64,000 bases of DNA from an uncultured Roseovarius sp. (GTDB taxonomy: Bacteria; Pseudomonadota; Alphaproteobacteria; Rhodobacterales; Rhodobacteraceae). The notes beneath the pieces are model-generated. The model had not been told where the DNA came from, did no database searches, and was given only the letters and a program-made list of their open reading frames with translations. This document shows, piece by piece, positions 18,877-27,835 of the stretch; position 1 is the first letter of the stretch; every line of letters starts with the position of its first letter. Made by a program: the position numbers and the translations under genes. Location: NCBI GenBank assembly GCA_951812895.1, contig OX638333.1:2336001-2400000 (forward strand), written 5' to 3'.

Positions 18877-18888
18877 AGACATTTGTCT
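18877..18888. promoter_or_regulatory. Candidate IclR operator in the mtoX divergent promoter
   Basis: AGACA-TT-TGTCT is a perfect 5-bp dyad 13 bp upstream of the IclR start and 59 bp upstream of the methanethiol oxidase start. IclR-family proteins usually bind short dyads near their own promoters. The assignment is inference. Confidence 0.4.
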
Positions 18889-18946
18889 CATGTAATAACA
18901 TCCCCTCGAGAGTGTCAACAATGTGAGTCGCAGGAAGGGAAACGGG

Positions 18947-20296
18947 ATGGAGTGTTGTGGTCCGGGCTATGCCTCGCCAGCGGAGGCAATACAGGCCCCG
19001 CGCGAAAAACTGCTGTACACGATTGCGATTTATACGGGCACAGGTATTCAAAAGCCGGATTACCTGGCCACCGTTGATGTTGATCCCGACAGTGCAACCT
19101 ACGGCGAGGTCATTCATCGGCTGGAAATGCCGGGGATTGGCGATGAGCTGCACCACATGGGGTGGAATGCCTGTTCGAGTTGTTTTGATGACAGTTCCAT
19201 GGCGCGCAAATATCTGATCCTGCCGGGGGTGAGATCCAACAACCTTCACATCGTCGACACCGCTACAGACCCACGCGCGCCACGCCTGCACAAGATCGTT
19301 GACGGGGCCGAGATCAAATCCAAGGCCAATCTAAGCGGACCACATACGGTCCATTGTCTGGGGTCCGAAATCATTATCTCGTTCCTTGGCGATGCCAAAG
19401 GCGAAGCACCGGGTGGCTATCTGCATCTGAATAAGGATTTTGAGATTGTTGGCCGCTGGGAAAACTCGATGGGTGACATCAAGTTCGGCTACGATTTCTG
19501 GTACCAGCCGCGCCACAACGTGATGGTCAGTTCCGAATGGGCCGCTCCTAATACGTTCATGCCCGGATTTGATCTGGAAGAAGTAGGGCATCTAAAGTAT
19601 GGCCGAGAGCTGCACTTCTGGGATTTTGAGAAACGCGAGCCGATTGAGAGCATGTATCTGGGCGAGGATGGTCTGATCCCGCTGGAGGTGAAGTTCCATC
19701 ACGATCCCGACAGCACCCATGGGTTTTGTGGTGCCGCGCTAAGCTCCAATGTCATTCACTGGTGGAAGGATGATGCAGGCAAATGGCAATGGGAAAAGAT
19801 CATTGATGTGGGGAACGAACCACATCCCGAATGGCCCATTCCTGTTCCGGGGGTGATGTCGGCCATTCTTGTTTCGATGGATGACAAGTATCTTTACCTG
19901 AACAACTGGCTGCATGGGGATATGCGGCAATACGATATCAGCGACCCGCATAATCCGAAACTGACCGGTCAGGTCTGGATGGGCGGATTGCTGGGCAAAG
20001 CACCGGTTGTTAACGGCGTTGAAATGGCGGGCGGACCACAGATGTTCCAGCTGAGCCTTGATGGCCGGCGGCTTTACGTAACGACCAGCCTGTTCAGCAC
20101 GTGGGACAACCAGTTTTACCCTGAAATCCGCGAACAGGGTGGCGTGATGGTGATGATTGACTGCGACCCTGAGAATGGCGGCATGAAGATCAACGAGGAC
20201 TTTATCGTCAATTTCGGCAATGAGCCGAACGGCCCCAGTCGTTGTCACGAAATGCGCTATCCCGGTGGCGATTGTACAAGTGATATCTGGCTATGA
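18947..20296 (+). CDS. mtoX: Methanethiol oxidase / selenium-binding protein SBP56 family
   Basis: The 449-residue protein matches the SBP56/SELENBP1 family, whose bacterial members oxidise methanethiol to formaldehyde, hydrogen sulfide and hydrogen peroxide. Signatures are MECCGPGYASPAEA at the N-terminus, the HHMGWNACSSCF block with the conserved CSSC, SGPHTVHC, VSSEWAAPNTF, FHHDPDSTHGF and LNNWLHGDMRQYDISDP. The ATG at 18947 is preferred over the GTG at 18923 because AGGAAGGG lies just before it. No SCO1 or MauG maturation genes follow; instead a ferredoxin, a CoA-binding protein and a rhodanese do. The symbol rests on family membership. Confidence 0.88.
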   Translation: MECCGPGYASPAEAIQAPREKLLYTIAIYTGTGIQKPDYLATVDVDPDSATYGEVIHRLEMPGIGDELHHMGWNACSSCFDDSSMARKYLILPGVRSNNLHIVDTATDPRAPRLHKIVDGAEIKSKANLSGPHTVHCLGSEIIISFLGDAKGEAPGGYLHLNKDFEIVGRWENSMGDIKFGYDFWYQPRHNVMVSSEWAAPNTFMPGFDLEEVGHLKYGRELHFWDFEKREPIESMYLGEDGLIPLEVKFHHDPDSTHGFCGAALSSNVIHWWKDDAGKWQWEKIIDVGNEPHPEWPIPVPGVMSAILVSMDDKYLYLNNWLHGDMRQYDISDPHNPKLTGQVWMGGLLGKAPVVNGVEMAGGPQMFQLSLDGRRLYVTTSLFSTWDNQFYPEIREQGGVMVMIDCDPENGGMKINEDFIVNFGNEPNGPSRCHEMRYPGGDCTSDIWL

Positions 20297-20311
20297 TGTT
20301 GAAGCGCGAAA

Positions 20312-20369
20312 GCCGGGGTGAACCCCGGCCTACATCTGATTTGACCCGTAGGCCCGGGTTCACCCCGGC
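20312..20369. repeat. REP-like inverted repeat between mtoX and the ferredoxin gene
   Basis: Two 22-bp arms (20312-20333 and 20348-20369) are inverse copies with one mismatch; the left arm can itself fold (GCCGGGGT-GA-ACCCCGGC). The 14-nt spacer is flanked by CCTAC and GTAGG. The plan matches the atpD-atpC element, and it again sits inside an operon gap. Confidence 0.8.
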
Positions 20370-20387
20370 ATCTGAAATGGCACAAAC

Positions 20388-20753
20388 ATGACCACCCATA
20401 CCGTGACCATAGCCAACCGCGGCAATGCCACCTACAAAGTCGATGCGCGCCGCCCCCTGCTGGACGCCCTGCGCGATCAGGGCGTTGATCTGCCCTATGG
20501 CTGTAAATATGGCGGGTGCATTACCTGCGCGGCGAAGCTGACCAAAGGTGAGATTGACCAGCGCCGTCAGGTCGCGCTGAACAACCGGCAGATTGAAAAC
20601 GGCTATGTGATCCTCTGCGTGGCGAGACCGACCTCTGACATCACGTTGGAAATCGGCGTGGAAAGCCATGACAAACTTTATCGCAACCCGTTTCTTGACC
20701 CCCTCAAACCCCACGAACTAAAGGCGGATATCGCCGTGCCGAAGGACATGTGA
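20388..20753 (+). CDS. Plant-type [2Fe-2S] ferredoxin
   Basis: The 121-residue protein has the plant/FdxC-type ferredoxin fold, with cluster ligands in CKYGGCITC (C-x4-C-x2-C, about residues 39-47) and a fourth Cys in YVILCVARP near residue 77. It would carry single electrons in the cytoplasm. It lies 91 bp after the methanethiol oxidase gene and one base before the CoA-binding protein gene. Its partner is unknown; the two histidine-box hydroxylases at 23628 and 24639 are possible acceptors, which is inference. Confidence 0.93.
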   Translation: MTTHTVTIANRGNATYKVDARRPLLDALRDQGVDLPYGCKYGGCITCAAKLTKGEIDQRRQVALNNRQIENGYVILCVARPTSDITLEIGVESHDKLYRNPFLDPLKPHELKADIAVPKDM

Positions 20754-20754
20754 C

Positions 20755-21204
20755 ATGGACCACACGCAACCCTATTCCGAATCGTACCTGCAGGGCATTC
20801 TGAAGTCCGTCAAAACCATCGCCATGGTGGGCGCCAGCCCGGACAAGACCAAGTTCAGCTATGGCGTTCTGCGGGTTCTGCATGAAACCGGCTATGACAT
20901 GATCCCGGTCAACCCGCGCCCCGGACTGGAAGAGATCAGGGGCATCAAGGTTTATCCTTCACTCAAAAGCATTGATCGCCCGGTGGACATGGTAGAGGTG
21001 TTTCGCCGGCCCGAAGATCTGTTGGATGTTGCCAAAGAGGCGATCGAGATCGGTGCAAAGGTGCTTTGGGGGCAGATCGGTGTTGTGAATTACGAAGCCG
21101 CCAAGCTTGCCGAGGACGCGGGCCTGCAGGTGGTGATGAACCACTGCCCCAAGATCGAGCTGTTCAGGCCATTCTGGAAACCGAAGCTGCATCTTGAAAT
21201 ATGA
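20755..21204 (+). CDS. CoA-binding domain protein
   Basis: The 149-residue protein is a small Rossmann-fold protein of the CoA_binding_2 family: KTIAMVGASPDKTKFSYGV forms the nucleotide loop, then MIPVNPRPGLEEIRGIKVYP and VVMNHCPKIEL. Relatives (YccU-like) bind CoA but have no established reaction. The start is one base after the ferredoxin stop. Its conserved Cys in NHCP is at the usual family position. Context suggests a role with CoA thioesters or thiols in the same pathway. Confidence 0.9.
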   Translation: MDHTQPYSESYLQGILKSVKTIAMVGASPDKTKFSYGVLRVLHETGYDMIPVNPRPGLEEIRGIKVYPSLKSIDRPVDMVEVFRRPEDLLDVAKEAIEIGAKVLWGQIGVVNYEAAKLAEDAGLQVVMNHCPKIELFRPFWKPKLHLEI

Positions 21205-21310
21205 CCGTACTCAGCGCACATGCCTGTTGTTGTCCTGGCGCTGTTGGGCTTGACTGGCCGGTAGGTGCTTTGTTGAAGAAACTGGGATTAAGCCGAAAGA
21301 GGACGCCACC

Positions 21311-21700
21311 ATGGCTCAAAATATCACCAAAAGTTCGAAACAAATTGTTAAAGAAGCTCTTTCATCAATCCCCGCGATCAGCGTCGAGGAGGCGCTGGAA
21401 CTGGTCGACAGCGATAGCCATGTGTTTGTGGATCTGCGCGACGGCACCGAGCAGGCCAAAACCGGGGTAATCCCCGGTGCGATTGCCTCTTCCCGCGGCA
21501 TGATGGAGTTTCACATCGACCCCGAAAGCCCGGCTCACAAGCCTGCCTTTAATCAGAATAAGACCTATATCTTCTATTGTGCGTCCGGCGGCCGATCTGC
21601 ACTCGCGGCGCAGGTGGCAACGGATATGGGCCTGAGCCCGGTTTTAAACCTGACCGGCGGGATCGGGGCGTGGAAAAAAGCGGATGGGGCGCTGGAGTAA
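21311..21700 (+). CDS. Rhodanese-like sulfurtransferase
   Basis: The 129-residue single-domain rhodanese has VFVDLRDGTEQAKTGVIPGA and the active-site loop CASGGRSALAA, whose Cys (about residue 93) can carry a persulfide. Sulfurtransferases of this kind move sulfane sulfur, for example to thiols or cyanide. It follows the methanethiol oxidase group by about 100 bp, and sulfide from methanethiol oxidation could be its upstream sulfur source; that link is inference from neighbourhood. Confidence 0.9.
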   Translation: MAQNITKSSKQIVKEALSSIPAISVEEALELVDSDSHVFVDLRDGTEQAKTGVIPGAIASSRGMMEFHIDPESPAHKPAFNQNKTYIFYCASGGRSALAAQVATDMGLSPVLNLTGGIGAWKKADGALE

Positions 21701-21827
21701 GTCTATCGGGTTAAGATTCGATCCTGGCTTTCGTGCCGGATTTGCAGCTTTGGCCGCGATTCCGCAGAAGGCCGTTAGGCCCTGCGACGGCTAACAGGCG
21801 GTGTTTCAGGTGCTTTAATACTGCGTT

Positions 21828-22724
21828 TCAGAAAGCATTTAGGGCATAGGGGCATACAGCCAGCTCTTCCATCAACCAATGCTGAAACGCCCGCGACGCC
21901 GGTGTTTCGTCATGCGCGGGTGGAGGAATAAGGAAATAGCTTTCCGGCAATGCCGTTGTGCCCGCAAACGGACGGATTAACTGACCACTTGCGATCAGGT
22001 CATGGGCCAGCATGTCGTGGGACAAAACCACCCCTGCCCCGCCAAGGGCTGCGTTCATTGCGATTACATAGGTGGATGCAAGATTGATTTCTGCTGTGCG
22101 GGTGAATGCGATCTGGTTGTCGGCGCACCAATATTCCCAGTTGCCCATCATGCCGGCGCAGTCAAACAGCCGTGCCGTATTCAGATCGTAGAGGCCCTGC
22201 TGATATCCCGGGGTGCATACGGGATAGGCCATGTCATGGGTCAGCCGCCGGGCATCTTCAGACATATCACCAGGCCGCCCGAAACGAACCTCTAGCGTTG
22301 CGTCATGCGCGCGCTGTTCCGGATCCCAGATGGCAGTAGTTATGTTCAGAACCAGCCAGGGGTTGGCCGCGTAAAGACGGTGCAGGCGTGGAGCCAGCCA
22401 GAAAACAGAAAAAGCGAGGTTGCACTGAACCATCAAGGATCGCCCCGGCGCACCGCCGGTAAAGGAGCGGGTGCCACGGGCCAACAGTTCGAACGCTTCG
22501 CGCACCGTCGGCAAATAGTTCGCCCCGGCCTCTGTCAGCTGCATGGCGCGGGTGCGGCGGATAAACAGCTCTCTGCCCAAAAAAGACTCAAGGCTGCGGA
22601 CATGCTGGCTAACCGCTGATTGGGTCAGATTCAGCTCTCGCGCGGCTTGGGTGAAAGACAGATGGCGCGCCGCTGCTTCGAATGCGCGCAGCCAGGTTAA
22701 AGGAGGCAGGCCAGAGGTGGACAT
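21828..22724 (-). CDS. LysR-family regulator (GcvA-like)
   Basis: The 298-residue protein has a LysR winged helix-turn-helix at about residues 8-65 (LRAFEAAARHLSFTQAARELNLTQSAVSQHVRSLE) and a C-terminal substrate-binding effector domain. The pattern PPLTWLRAFEAAARHLSF is typical of the GcvA subgroup. It is divergent from the class II aldolase gene; a perfect 21-bp palindrome in the shared promoter is a good candidate binding site. The effector is unknown. Confidence 0.94.
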   Translation of the reverse strand: MSTSGLPPLTWLRAFEAAARHLSFTQAARELNLTQSAVSQHVRSLESFLGRELFIRRTRAMQLTEAGANYLPTVREAFELLARGTRSFTGGAPGRSLMVQCNLAFSVFWLAPRLHRLYAANPWLVLNITTAIWDPEQRAHDATLEVRFGRPGDMSEDARRLTHDMAYPVCTPGYQQGLYDLNTARLFDCAGMMGNWEYWCADNQIAFTRTAEINLASTYVIAMNAALGGAGVVLSHDMLAHDLIASGQLIRPFAGTTALPESYFLIPPPAHDETPASRAFQHWLMEELAVCPYALNAF

Positions 22725-22741
22725 GGTGGATACACGATTTA

Positions 22742-22762
22742 CACATTAATTTAATTAATGTG
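22742..22762. promoter_or_regulatory. Perfect 21-bp palindrome, candidate LysR operator
   Basis: Arms CACATTAATT and AATTAATGTG around a single T are exactly complementary. It contains T-N11-A spacing expected for LysR sites and lies 18 bp upstream of the LysR start and about 60 bp upstream of the aldolase start. Confidence 0.7.
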
Positions 22763-22822
22763 ATGACGCCAAATCCATCGTTTGTAAAGTTGCACGTCTG
22801 CTGGCAGCATAAGGCGAACCCA

Positions 22823-23599
22823 ATGGAGACGGTCATGTTAAATGCAAAAGCGACACATCAAACCCCAAACATTGCCTATTGGAAAGAACGGGTAGAGCTG
22901 GCTGCGACCTTCCGCTGGACCGAACGTCTGAACATGCATGAGGCGGTTGCCAATCATTTTAGCCTTGCCGTGAATGAGAGTGGCACACAGTTTTTGATGA
23001 ATCCCAACCAGAAACATTTCAGCCGGATCAAAGCCTCTGACTTGTTGCTGTTGGATGCCAATGATCCGAACACACTGGACCGCCCCGATGCACCCGATCC
23101 AACGGCATGGGGTCTGCACGGCGCGCTGCACCGGTTGTGCCCGCATGCCCGTTGTGCCCTGCACGTGCATTCGGTTTATGCGACCGTGCTGGCCAGCCTT
23201 GCCGACAGCACATTGCCGCCGATAGATCAGAATACAGCGACTTTTTACAACCGCGTCGCGGTTGACGGCAATTTCGGCGGGCTTGCGATGGATGAAGAGG
23301 CCGAGCGGTGCTGTTCTAACCTGAGTGATCCGAAAAAGACCGTGCTGGTCATGGGCAATCACGGCGTCATGGTGATCGGCAAAACTGTGGCCGAGACGTT
23401 TAACCGGCTCTATTATTTTGAACGGTCATGCGAAACCTATATCAAGGCACTTTGGACCGGTAAGGAACTGCGGCTTTTGTCGGATGAGATGGCAGAACAA
23501 ACCGCCTCTGACATCGAAAACTATCCGGGGATTGCGGATAATCATCTGGCCGAGCTGATGGCGATTCTTGACGAAGAAGGTTCAAACTACGCCAGCTGA
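22823..23599 (+). CDS. Class II aldolase/adducin family protein
   Basis: The 258-residue protein (start 22823; ATG 22835 also possible) belongs to the zinc class II aldolase fold. It has ERLNMHEAVANHFSLAV, HFSRIKASDLLLLD and the His-rich LHVHSVYATVLAS, followed by VLVMGNHGVMVIGKTVAE, where GNHG is the family signature. The likely chemistry is retro-aldol cleavage or decarboxylation of a sugar-like or hydroxyacid substrate. It heads a plus-strand group with the two hydroxylases. Confidence 0.9.
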   Translation: METVMLNAKATHQTPNIAYWKERVELAATFRWTERLNMHEAVANHFSLAVNESGTQFLMNPNQKHFSRIKASDLLLLDANDPNTLDRPDAPDPTAWGLHGALHRLCPHARCALHVHSVYATVLASLADSTLPPIDQNTATFYNRVAVDGNFGGLAMDEEAERCCSNLSDPKKTVLVMGNHGVMVIGKTVAETFNRLYYFERSCETYIKALWTGKELRLLSDEMAEQTASDIENYPGIADNHLAELMAILDEEGSNYAS

Positions 23600-23627
23600 T
23601 CACCGGAATTTGAACAGGACCTGAGCC

Positions 23628-24617
23628 ATGTCAGAAATTGTGCGCGACCCCGAAGCAGACCGCTGGAACTATCACCCGGAAGGACCGGTTGGATTGAACC
23701 CGCTTTTCGCGTGGCCGCCCCGACCGGGCGCAATTTTGAAGTGGTATAGCGGCGCGTGGCTGCAAATCACGGCTCTGACGCTGTGTTTTGCAATTGCTGT
23801 GATCGGCTACATCCTGTTTTTGCCACCGCTTGCGGAGATGCAGAGCTTTGCACCCGGCTGGATGATTACAATCTGGCTTTTGAACATGGTGCCGCAGACA
23901 CTGGTTGCCGGTGGGCTGCACTGGTGGCTCTACATGCGGCAGGGCCAGGGGATGAGGAAGAAGTTCGACCGCCGCGACCTGACCCGGAAAAACGGAACCT
24001 TCACTTTTAACAATCAGGTGTGGGACAACATCTGGTGGACGCTTGGCAGCGCGATGACGGTCGCCACATTGTATCAATGGGTGATTTTCTGGGCGATGGC
24101 CAATGGCTGGGCGCCGGTCATCACATGGGCGCAGGCACCGGTCTGGTTTGTGGTCTGGATGTTCATCATTCCGATGTGGTCAGGCCTGCACTTCTACTGG
24201 ACGCATCGGCTTGAACATCATCCGAAGCTCTACAAACATGTCCACGCCGTGCATCACCGCAACGTCAATATCGGGCCATGGTCGGGCATTTCAAACCATT
24301 GGTTTGAAAACATGCTGTATTTCACCACGTATTTCATCCACCTGATCGTTGCATCGCATCCGCTGCATCTGATGTTCCACATCTATTTCCAGCAAGTCAG
24401 CCCGATCCTGTCGCATTCAGGTTTTGAAAAACTGATGGCGAAAGAGACAGAGGCCGCGCGCGCAGGGGATTTCTTTCACCAGCTGCATCACCGGTATTTC
24501 GAGTGCAACTACGGAACATCCGAAGTGCCGTTCGACAAATGGTTCGGCACCTATCATGACGGCTCTGCCAAGGCGACCGAACGCACCCGCGCCTATAAAA
24601 AACAAATGTACACCTGA
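23628..24617 (+). CDS. Sterol desaturase/fatty acid hydroxylase family membrane protein, copy 1
   Basis: The 329-residue integral membrane protein has hydrophobic segments around residues 45-66, 78-100, 135-160 and 170-190 and the three histidine boxes that bind a diiron centre: HFYWTH at 188-193, HAVHH at 206-210 and HQLHH at 284-288. Members hydroxylate or desaturate lipid substrates using O2. It lies 28 bp after the aldolase gene and 21 bp before a close paralogue. Substrate unknown. Confidence 0.9.
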   Translation: MSEIVRDPEADRWNYHPEGPVGLNPLFAWPPRPGAILKWYSGAWLQITALTLCFAIAVIGYILFLPPLAEMQSFAPGWMITIWLLNMVPQTLVAGGLHWWLYMRQGQGMRKKFDRRDLTRKNGTFTFNNQVWDNIWWTLGSAMTVATLYQWVIFWAMANGWAPVITWAQAPVWFVVWMFIIPMWSGLHFYWTHRLEHHPKLYKHVHAVHHRNVNIGPWSGISNHWFENMLYFTTYFIHLIVASHPLHLMFHIYFQQVSPILSHSGFEKLMAKETEAARAGDFFHQLHHRYFECNYGTSEVPFDKWFGTYHDGSAKATERTRAYKKQMYT

Positions 24618-24638
24618 CCGGATGCGCAAGCATCCAGC

Positions 24639-25643
24639 ATGAAAGCCCCTGCCATGTCGGACACGAATCCAAACCAGTCCCGAGAGTGGAACTATCATCC
24701 TGATCTTCCGCTGAACAACCCATCGATATTTCAGTGGCCCCCGCGCGCCGGGTTTCTCGCCCGTTGGGTCATCAACAACTGGCTCACATTGAGTGAGCGG
24801 GTGATGATGGTGATCCTTGCGGTGGCTTTGTGGCTGTTCTTTTACCCGTCGCTGGAAGCTGCAGAAAGCTTTGCCTTTGGATGGGTTTTGCAGGTCTGGC
24901 TGATCAACCTGATCATGGTGATCGTGGTTGCCGGCGGATTGCACTGGTATTTCTATATGCGTCAGGGTCAGGGCGAGACGCTGAAATTCGACCGGCGCGC
25001 ATTGGCCAAGGGTAACAGGTTGTGGAATTTTTCAGATCAGGTGCATGACAATATGTTCTGGTCGCTGACCAGCGGCGTGGCGCAGCTCACCGCGTTTCAG
25101 GTGGTGACCATGTGGCTGATGGCAAACGGGATTGCCCCGACGATAACCCCAGTCGATCACCCGATTTGGTTCGTGTTGTCGCTAATCCTGTTGCCAATCT
25201 GGTCAGCTTTTCATTTTTATTGGGTTCACCGCCTGTTGCATGTGCCGTTTTTGTACAAGCGCGTGCATTCCCTGCACCACCGCAATGTCAACATCGGGCC
25301 TTGGTCCGGGTTCTCGATGCATCCGGCCGAACATTTTCTCTACCTTTCATCGCTCTGCATCCATTGGATTGTCCCGTCCGACCCGATCCTGGTGTTCTTT
25401 CACGTCATATATCTTGGCCCGGGGGCCGCGATGACTCATGCCGGATACGAGGACCTGTTGATCAAGGATAAACGCCGGTTGGCCTTGGGAACCTTTTATC
25501 ACCAGCTGCACCATCGCTATTACGAATGCAATTACGGCAATCAGGAAATGCCGTGGGATCGCTGGTTTGGCACGTTCCACGACGGCAGCAATGAAGCGAC
25601 AGAACGCACCCGCGCGTTTAAAAAGCGAATGTATTCACAGTAG
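24639..25643 (+). CDS. Sterol desaturase/fatty acid hydroxylase family membrane protein, copy 2
   Basis: The 334-residue membrane protein is colinear with the preceding one from the WNYHP start motif to the TERTRAFKK end and keeps the three histidine boxes HFYWVH, HSLHH and HQLHH. The two copies differ mainly in the hydrophobic segments, as expected after a tandem duplication followed by divergence in substrate. The ATG at 24639 or 24654 may be used. It converges with the SDR gene with only 6 bp between the stops. Confidence 0.9.
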   Translation: MKAPAMSDTNPNQSREWNYHPDLPLNNPSIFQWPPRAGFLARWVINNWLTLSERVMMVILAVALWLFFYPSLEAAESFAFGWVLQVWLINLIMVIVVAGGLHWYFYMRQGQGETLKFDRRALAKGNRLWNFSDQVHDNMFWSLTSGVAQLTAFQVVTMWLMANGIAPTITPVDHPIWFVLSLILLPIWSAFHFYWVHRLLHVPFLYKRVHSLHHRNVNIGPWSGFSMHPAEHFLYLSSLCIHWIVPSDPILVFFHVIYLGPGAAMTHAGYEDLLIKDKRRLALGTFYHQLHHRYYECNYGNQEMPWDRWFGTFHDGSNEATERTRAFKKRMYSQ

Positions 25644-25649
25644 GGTAAA

Positions 25650-26417
25650 CTATCCTCGTTTGATCACGCCTGAGGCGTCGAACCCTCCGTCGATGGGAAG
25701 GTTCACACCGGTGATATAGCTCGATTGCGGTAATGCCAGATAGGCTGCGGCTGCGGCCACCTCTTCGGGTGTGCCGTAGCGGTCCATCGGAATGCCGGCA
25801 AGATAAGCCCGGCGCGTTTCCTCATCATGCATTTTCTTGACGAGTGCGGTCTCAATCGCGCCCGGCGCCAGTGCATTGACGGTAACACCGTGTTCGGCCC
25901 ATTCCATCGACATTACCCGCATCATCGCGGCAACACCTCCCTTTGACGCGCCATAAGCGGTGCGACCTGTCCCTCCCCGCACTCCTGCCATTGAGGACAT
26001 CGCCACGATACGACCATAACCATTGGGCACCATCACGCGACCTGCGGCCTGCATCATCATGTAACTACCCGTCAGGTTTATCCCGATAATCCGGTCCCAG
26101 TTATCGCGCGAGGTTTCAAGCGCGTCCTGTTCCAGACCAATCCCGGCAAAATGCATCAAAATTTCCAGAGAACCGAATTCTGTGAGCGTCGCATCTATTA
26201 GCGCAGCTATGTCGCCCTGTTCAGCCACGTTGGTGCGGTGGAACAACGCCTTTGTGCCGCGCTTATGCAGGCTTTCAATCAGCGACCCACCGGCCTCTTC
26301 ATTGATATCAGCAACGACAATATTGGCGCCGAGTTCTGCCAAAACCTCTACGGTCGCAAGGCCGATGCCACTGGATCCACCGGTGACGATTGCAGTGTGT
26401 TCCTTAAGTGAAAACAT
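25650..26417 (-). CDS. Short-chain dehydrogenase/reductase
   Basis: The 255-residue classical SDR has the NAD(P) loop TGGSSGIG near residue 12, MHFAGIG in place of NNAG, the catalytic YGASK (Tyr about residue 155) and Ser in MSSMAG. It oxidises or reduces an alcohol/ketone; an acidic residue at the end of the second strand (VADINEE) favours NAD. It is 20 bp downstream of the frameshifted dddP on the same strand. Its substrate may come from the neighbouring hydroxylases, which is speculation. Confidence 0.93.
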   Translation of the reverse strand: MFSLKEHTAIVTGGSSGIGLATVEVLAELGANIVVADINEEAGGSLIESLHKRGTKALFHRTNVAEQGDIAALIDATLTEFGSLEILMHFAGIGLEQDALETSRDNWDRIIGINLTGSYMMMQAAGRVMVPNGYGRIVAMSSMAGVRGGTGRTAYGASKGGVAAMMRVMSMEWAEHGVTVNALAPGAIETALVKKMHDEETRRAYLAGIPMDRYGTPEEVAAAAAYLALPQSSYITGVNLPIDGGFDASGVIKRG

Positions 26418-26437
26418 CTTTCTTTCCCTTGAACGTT

Positions 26438-27792
26438 TTAGACTTCCCCAGTGAGTCTTGGGTCATATGGGTAGCTGCTCATCACTTCGTGGCCGTCTTG
26501 TGTGATCAGCACCTGATCTTCGAGCTTGAGTGAGAAATCCCCGCCCACCTCGCTGATCAGAGCCTCAACACACAATACCATTCCAGGTTTCAGCTCGTAA
26601 TCAAAAGCGCCTTCGATCATGTGATCCGGGTAGGCCACCATTGGCCATTCGTCGCAAAGTCCCACACCGTGCATCATACAGGCGTATTTCTGTTTCTGAT
26701 ACTCTGGCCTCAGAACATGGCAATTCCGGCTGAGGTCCTGAATGTTCACACCGGGAGCAAGCAATTTGGTGTTTGCCTGAATATGTTCGATGCCGTGCTT
26801 CATCCCCTCGATCATATCCGGGCGGGGTTTTTGATCCCCGATCCACCAGGCACGGCTTATATCCGTGCAAATCCCGTAAGCGCCGATGAGGTCTGTATCG
26901 AAGCTGACAATTTCGTTGTTCTGCACGATGCGTGGCCCGCATTCCTGAAACCACGGGTTGGTTCGTGGGCCGGAGGACAGCAAACGGGTTTCGATCCACT
27001 CACCACCACGGCGGATGTTTTCCTTGTGCAGAATGGACCAGATATCATCCTCTGACACGTTGCCAAGGGGCACATTCTCGCGTGCGAAGGTCTCCATTTC
27101 TGCCACGGCGGTTTCGCAGGCGTGGATGGAACAACGCATCGCCAGAATCTCATCCGGGCTTTTGATGCGGCGCGCCATTTCGGTCAGCTCTTCACCGGGA
27201 AAGATCTCTATCCCGATATTCTCAAGCGCGCGCAGCCCGTGCAGCATGACCTTGTCGACGGCCAAACGCATGTTGCCACCGCCATGTTCGTTCAGAAGAT
27301 CCCGGATCTCCTGAGCAAACGAAGCCGCCGCATCATCAAGCCGATCCCCCGGTCAAAATAAAACAGATCGGCACCAGAGCGCTGTTCTTTGACCAGAGGA
27401 TTAAAAGCGGAAAGAAACGGAGAGTTCTTGTAATCCCAGATCACCATATAGCCGTCAGCACAGAGAAGAACCGCGCGAAACGGATTGTGGGTGTTCCAGA
27501 GCTGCATGTTGGTTGAATCGGTGGCATAGCGAATGTTGAGCGGATCAAACACCAGCAATGCGCCATAATCCCGCTCATGAATATGCTGCTGAAGCCGCTT
27601 CCAGCGATAGTCCCGGATCGCCTGCAGATCAGGCAGGTCCAGCCCGGCCGCTTCCCATTCGCGAAAGGCCAGCTGCGTCGGGCCAATTTCCACGCGGTCG
27701 CTGTCATTCGGCGTGTTGTCTCCCAACACCGCCCCCTTGGTCGGATCGATCTTGCGAATCTCGCGATAGTGAAAAGCGGTGTCTTTGCTCAT
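26438..27792 (-). pseudogene. dddP: DMSP lyase DddP-like gene with a frameshift (second copy)
   Basis: Two frames together encode a DddP-like M24-fold protein colinear with the intact copy at 60886. The first part runs from MSKDTAFHYREIRKIDP at 27792 to YFDRG; then the frame is lost at a run of five Cs (27346-27350 on the plus strand), where six would restore the reading. The second part keeps FDTDLIGAYGICTDISR, MHGVGLCDEWP, the CVEALIS Glu and LEDQV, so metal ligands are intact. A real one-base deletion, a sequencing error in the homopolymer, or slippage are all possible. If functional it would cleave DMSP to acrylate and dimethyl sulfide. Confidence 0.85.
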
Positions 27793-27835
27793 CAAAGAAA
27801 TTCCTTGGCCTTGGAGTTGTGTGTCTGAAATCAAA

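Noticed and set aside
21240-21270. A sigma-54-like GG/GC promoter upstream of the rhodanese gene
   Set aside because: The GG and GC elements are one base too close and the flanking consensus bases are missing.
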